Below, piece by piece: positions 42,123-42,231 of a stretch of DNA of 42,231 bases (position 1 is its first letter; each line of letters starts with the position of its first letter). The position numbers were made by a program, and so were the translations under genes. The notes beneath the pieces are model-generated. The model searched no databases. It was not told the origin of the DNA and saw only the letters and a program-made list of their open reading frames with translations. Origin of the DNA: Desulfobulbaceae bacterium (GTDB taxonomy: Bacteria > Desulfobacterota > Desulfobulbia > Desulfobulbales > SURF-16); contig PKTX01000031.1 of assembly GCA_002868945.1 (NCBI GenBank), forward strand, positions 45,908-88,138, written 5' to 3'.

Positions 42123-42231
42123 TTAGTGTCTGTCCAGAAATAGGTCATTTCGTTCGAGATCAAGGACTGCGAGAAAAATAAGCACAGGCATATATGCGAT
42201 ATCGGAGTCTCCACTTCGTTTCGCTTACCTC
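42123..42231 (-). repeat. dispersed repeat, copy D (right arm around lspA, cut by window end)
   Basis: The reverse complement of these 109 bp matches 41459-41567 with three substitutions. It begins 7 bp after the lspA stop with TTAGTGTCTGTCCAGAAATA and runs to the window edge within a core unit (42203 on). Its full length is not visible. Confidence 0.9.

Overview
This window reads as chromosomal DNA of a flagellated Gram-negative anaerobe, most likely a Desulfobacterota member of the Desulfobulbales type. That placement is inferred from three things: protein-level resemblance, the two-subunit iron-sulfur fumarase, and a CooC-type nickel ATPase. The DNA is moderately GC-rich and densely packed. 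It contains no prophage, transposase gene, tRNA or CRISPR array that I can see.

Layout. Positions 1-785 are the end of an rRNA operon (23S 3' end, 5S, terminator). Positions 960-3366 carry a small secreted protein, an orphan histidine-kinase-like ATPase and rsmI. A 428-bp repeat-rich gap and a minus-strand Cu/Zn-type permease follow. Positions 5034-9641 are a plus-strand housekeeping run: rlmE, yebC, ruvC, ruvA, ruvB, panB. Positions 9730-11873 encode a PomA/PomB-like (probably sodium-driven) stator pair plus an unusual PilZ protein, followed by the two fumarase subunits (12011-13581). On the minus strand, 13775-18436 holds ftsE-ftsX-envC and a CtpA-type protease, a cell-division and murein-hydrolase control module.

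Positions 18819-37297 are the flagellar block. Two sigma-54 activators flank a large exported TPR protein. They are followed by flgB-flgC-fliE-fliF-fliG-fliH-fliI-fliJ-motE/ylxF-like-fliK-flgD-flgE, the same gene order as the Bacillus fla/che operon. Good sigma-54 (-24/-12) promoter matches lie before flgB and before fliK. A terminator follows the MotE-like gene and a 17-bp-stem terminator follows flgE, so two sigma-54 transcripts are likely. The flagellar export gate, filament and C-ring genes (fliM, fliN) are not here. Convergent to flgE is a CooC-like ATPase, then ileS and lspA.

The most unusual content is non-coding or modular. (1) A dispersed repeat family built on a ~25-nt core (GGAGTCTCG...GCTTACCTC) occurs at four loci. 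One pair forms near-identical inverted 109-bp arms around lspA, and another pair is inverted 11.6 kb apart. (2) The 942-residue hook protein has a threefold-repeated domain. (3) A sigma-54 activator lacking a receiver carries GAFTHA in place of GAFTGA and sits beside an unassigned TPR protein and a second activator. (4) The stator operon contains a PilZ protein whose two c-di-GMP motifs are separated by about 95 residues. (5) Several long inverted repeats lie in the flagellar intergenic gaps.
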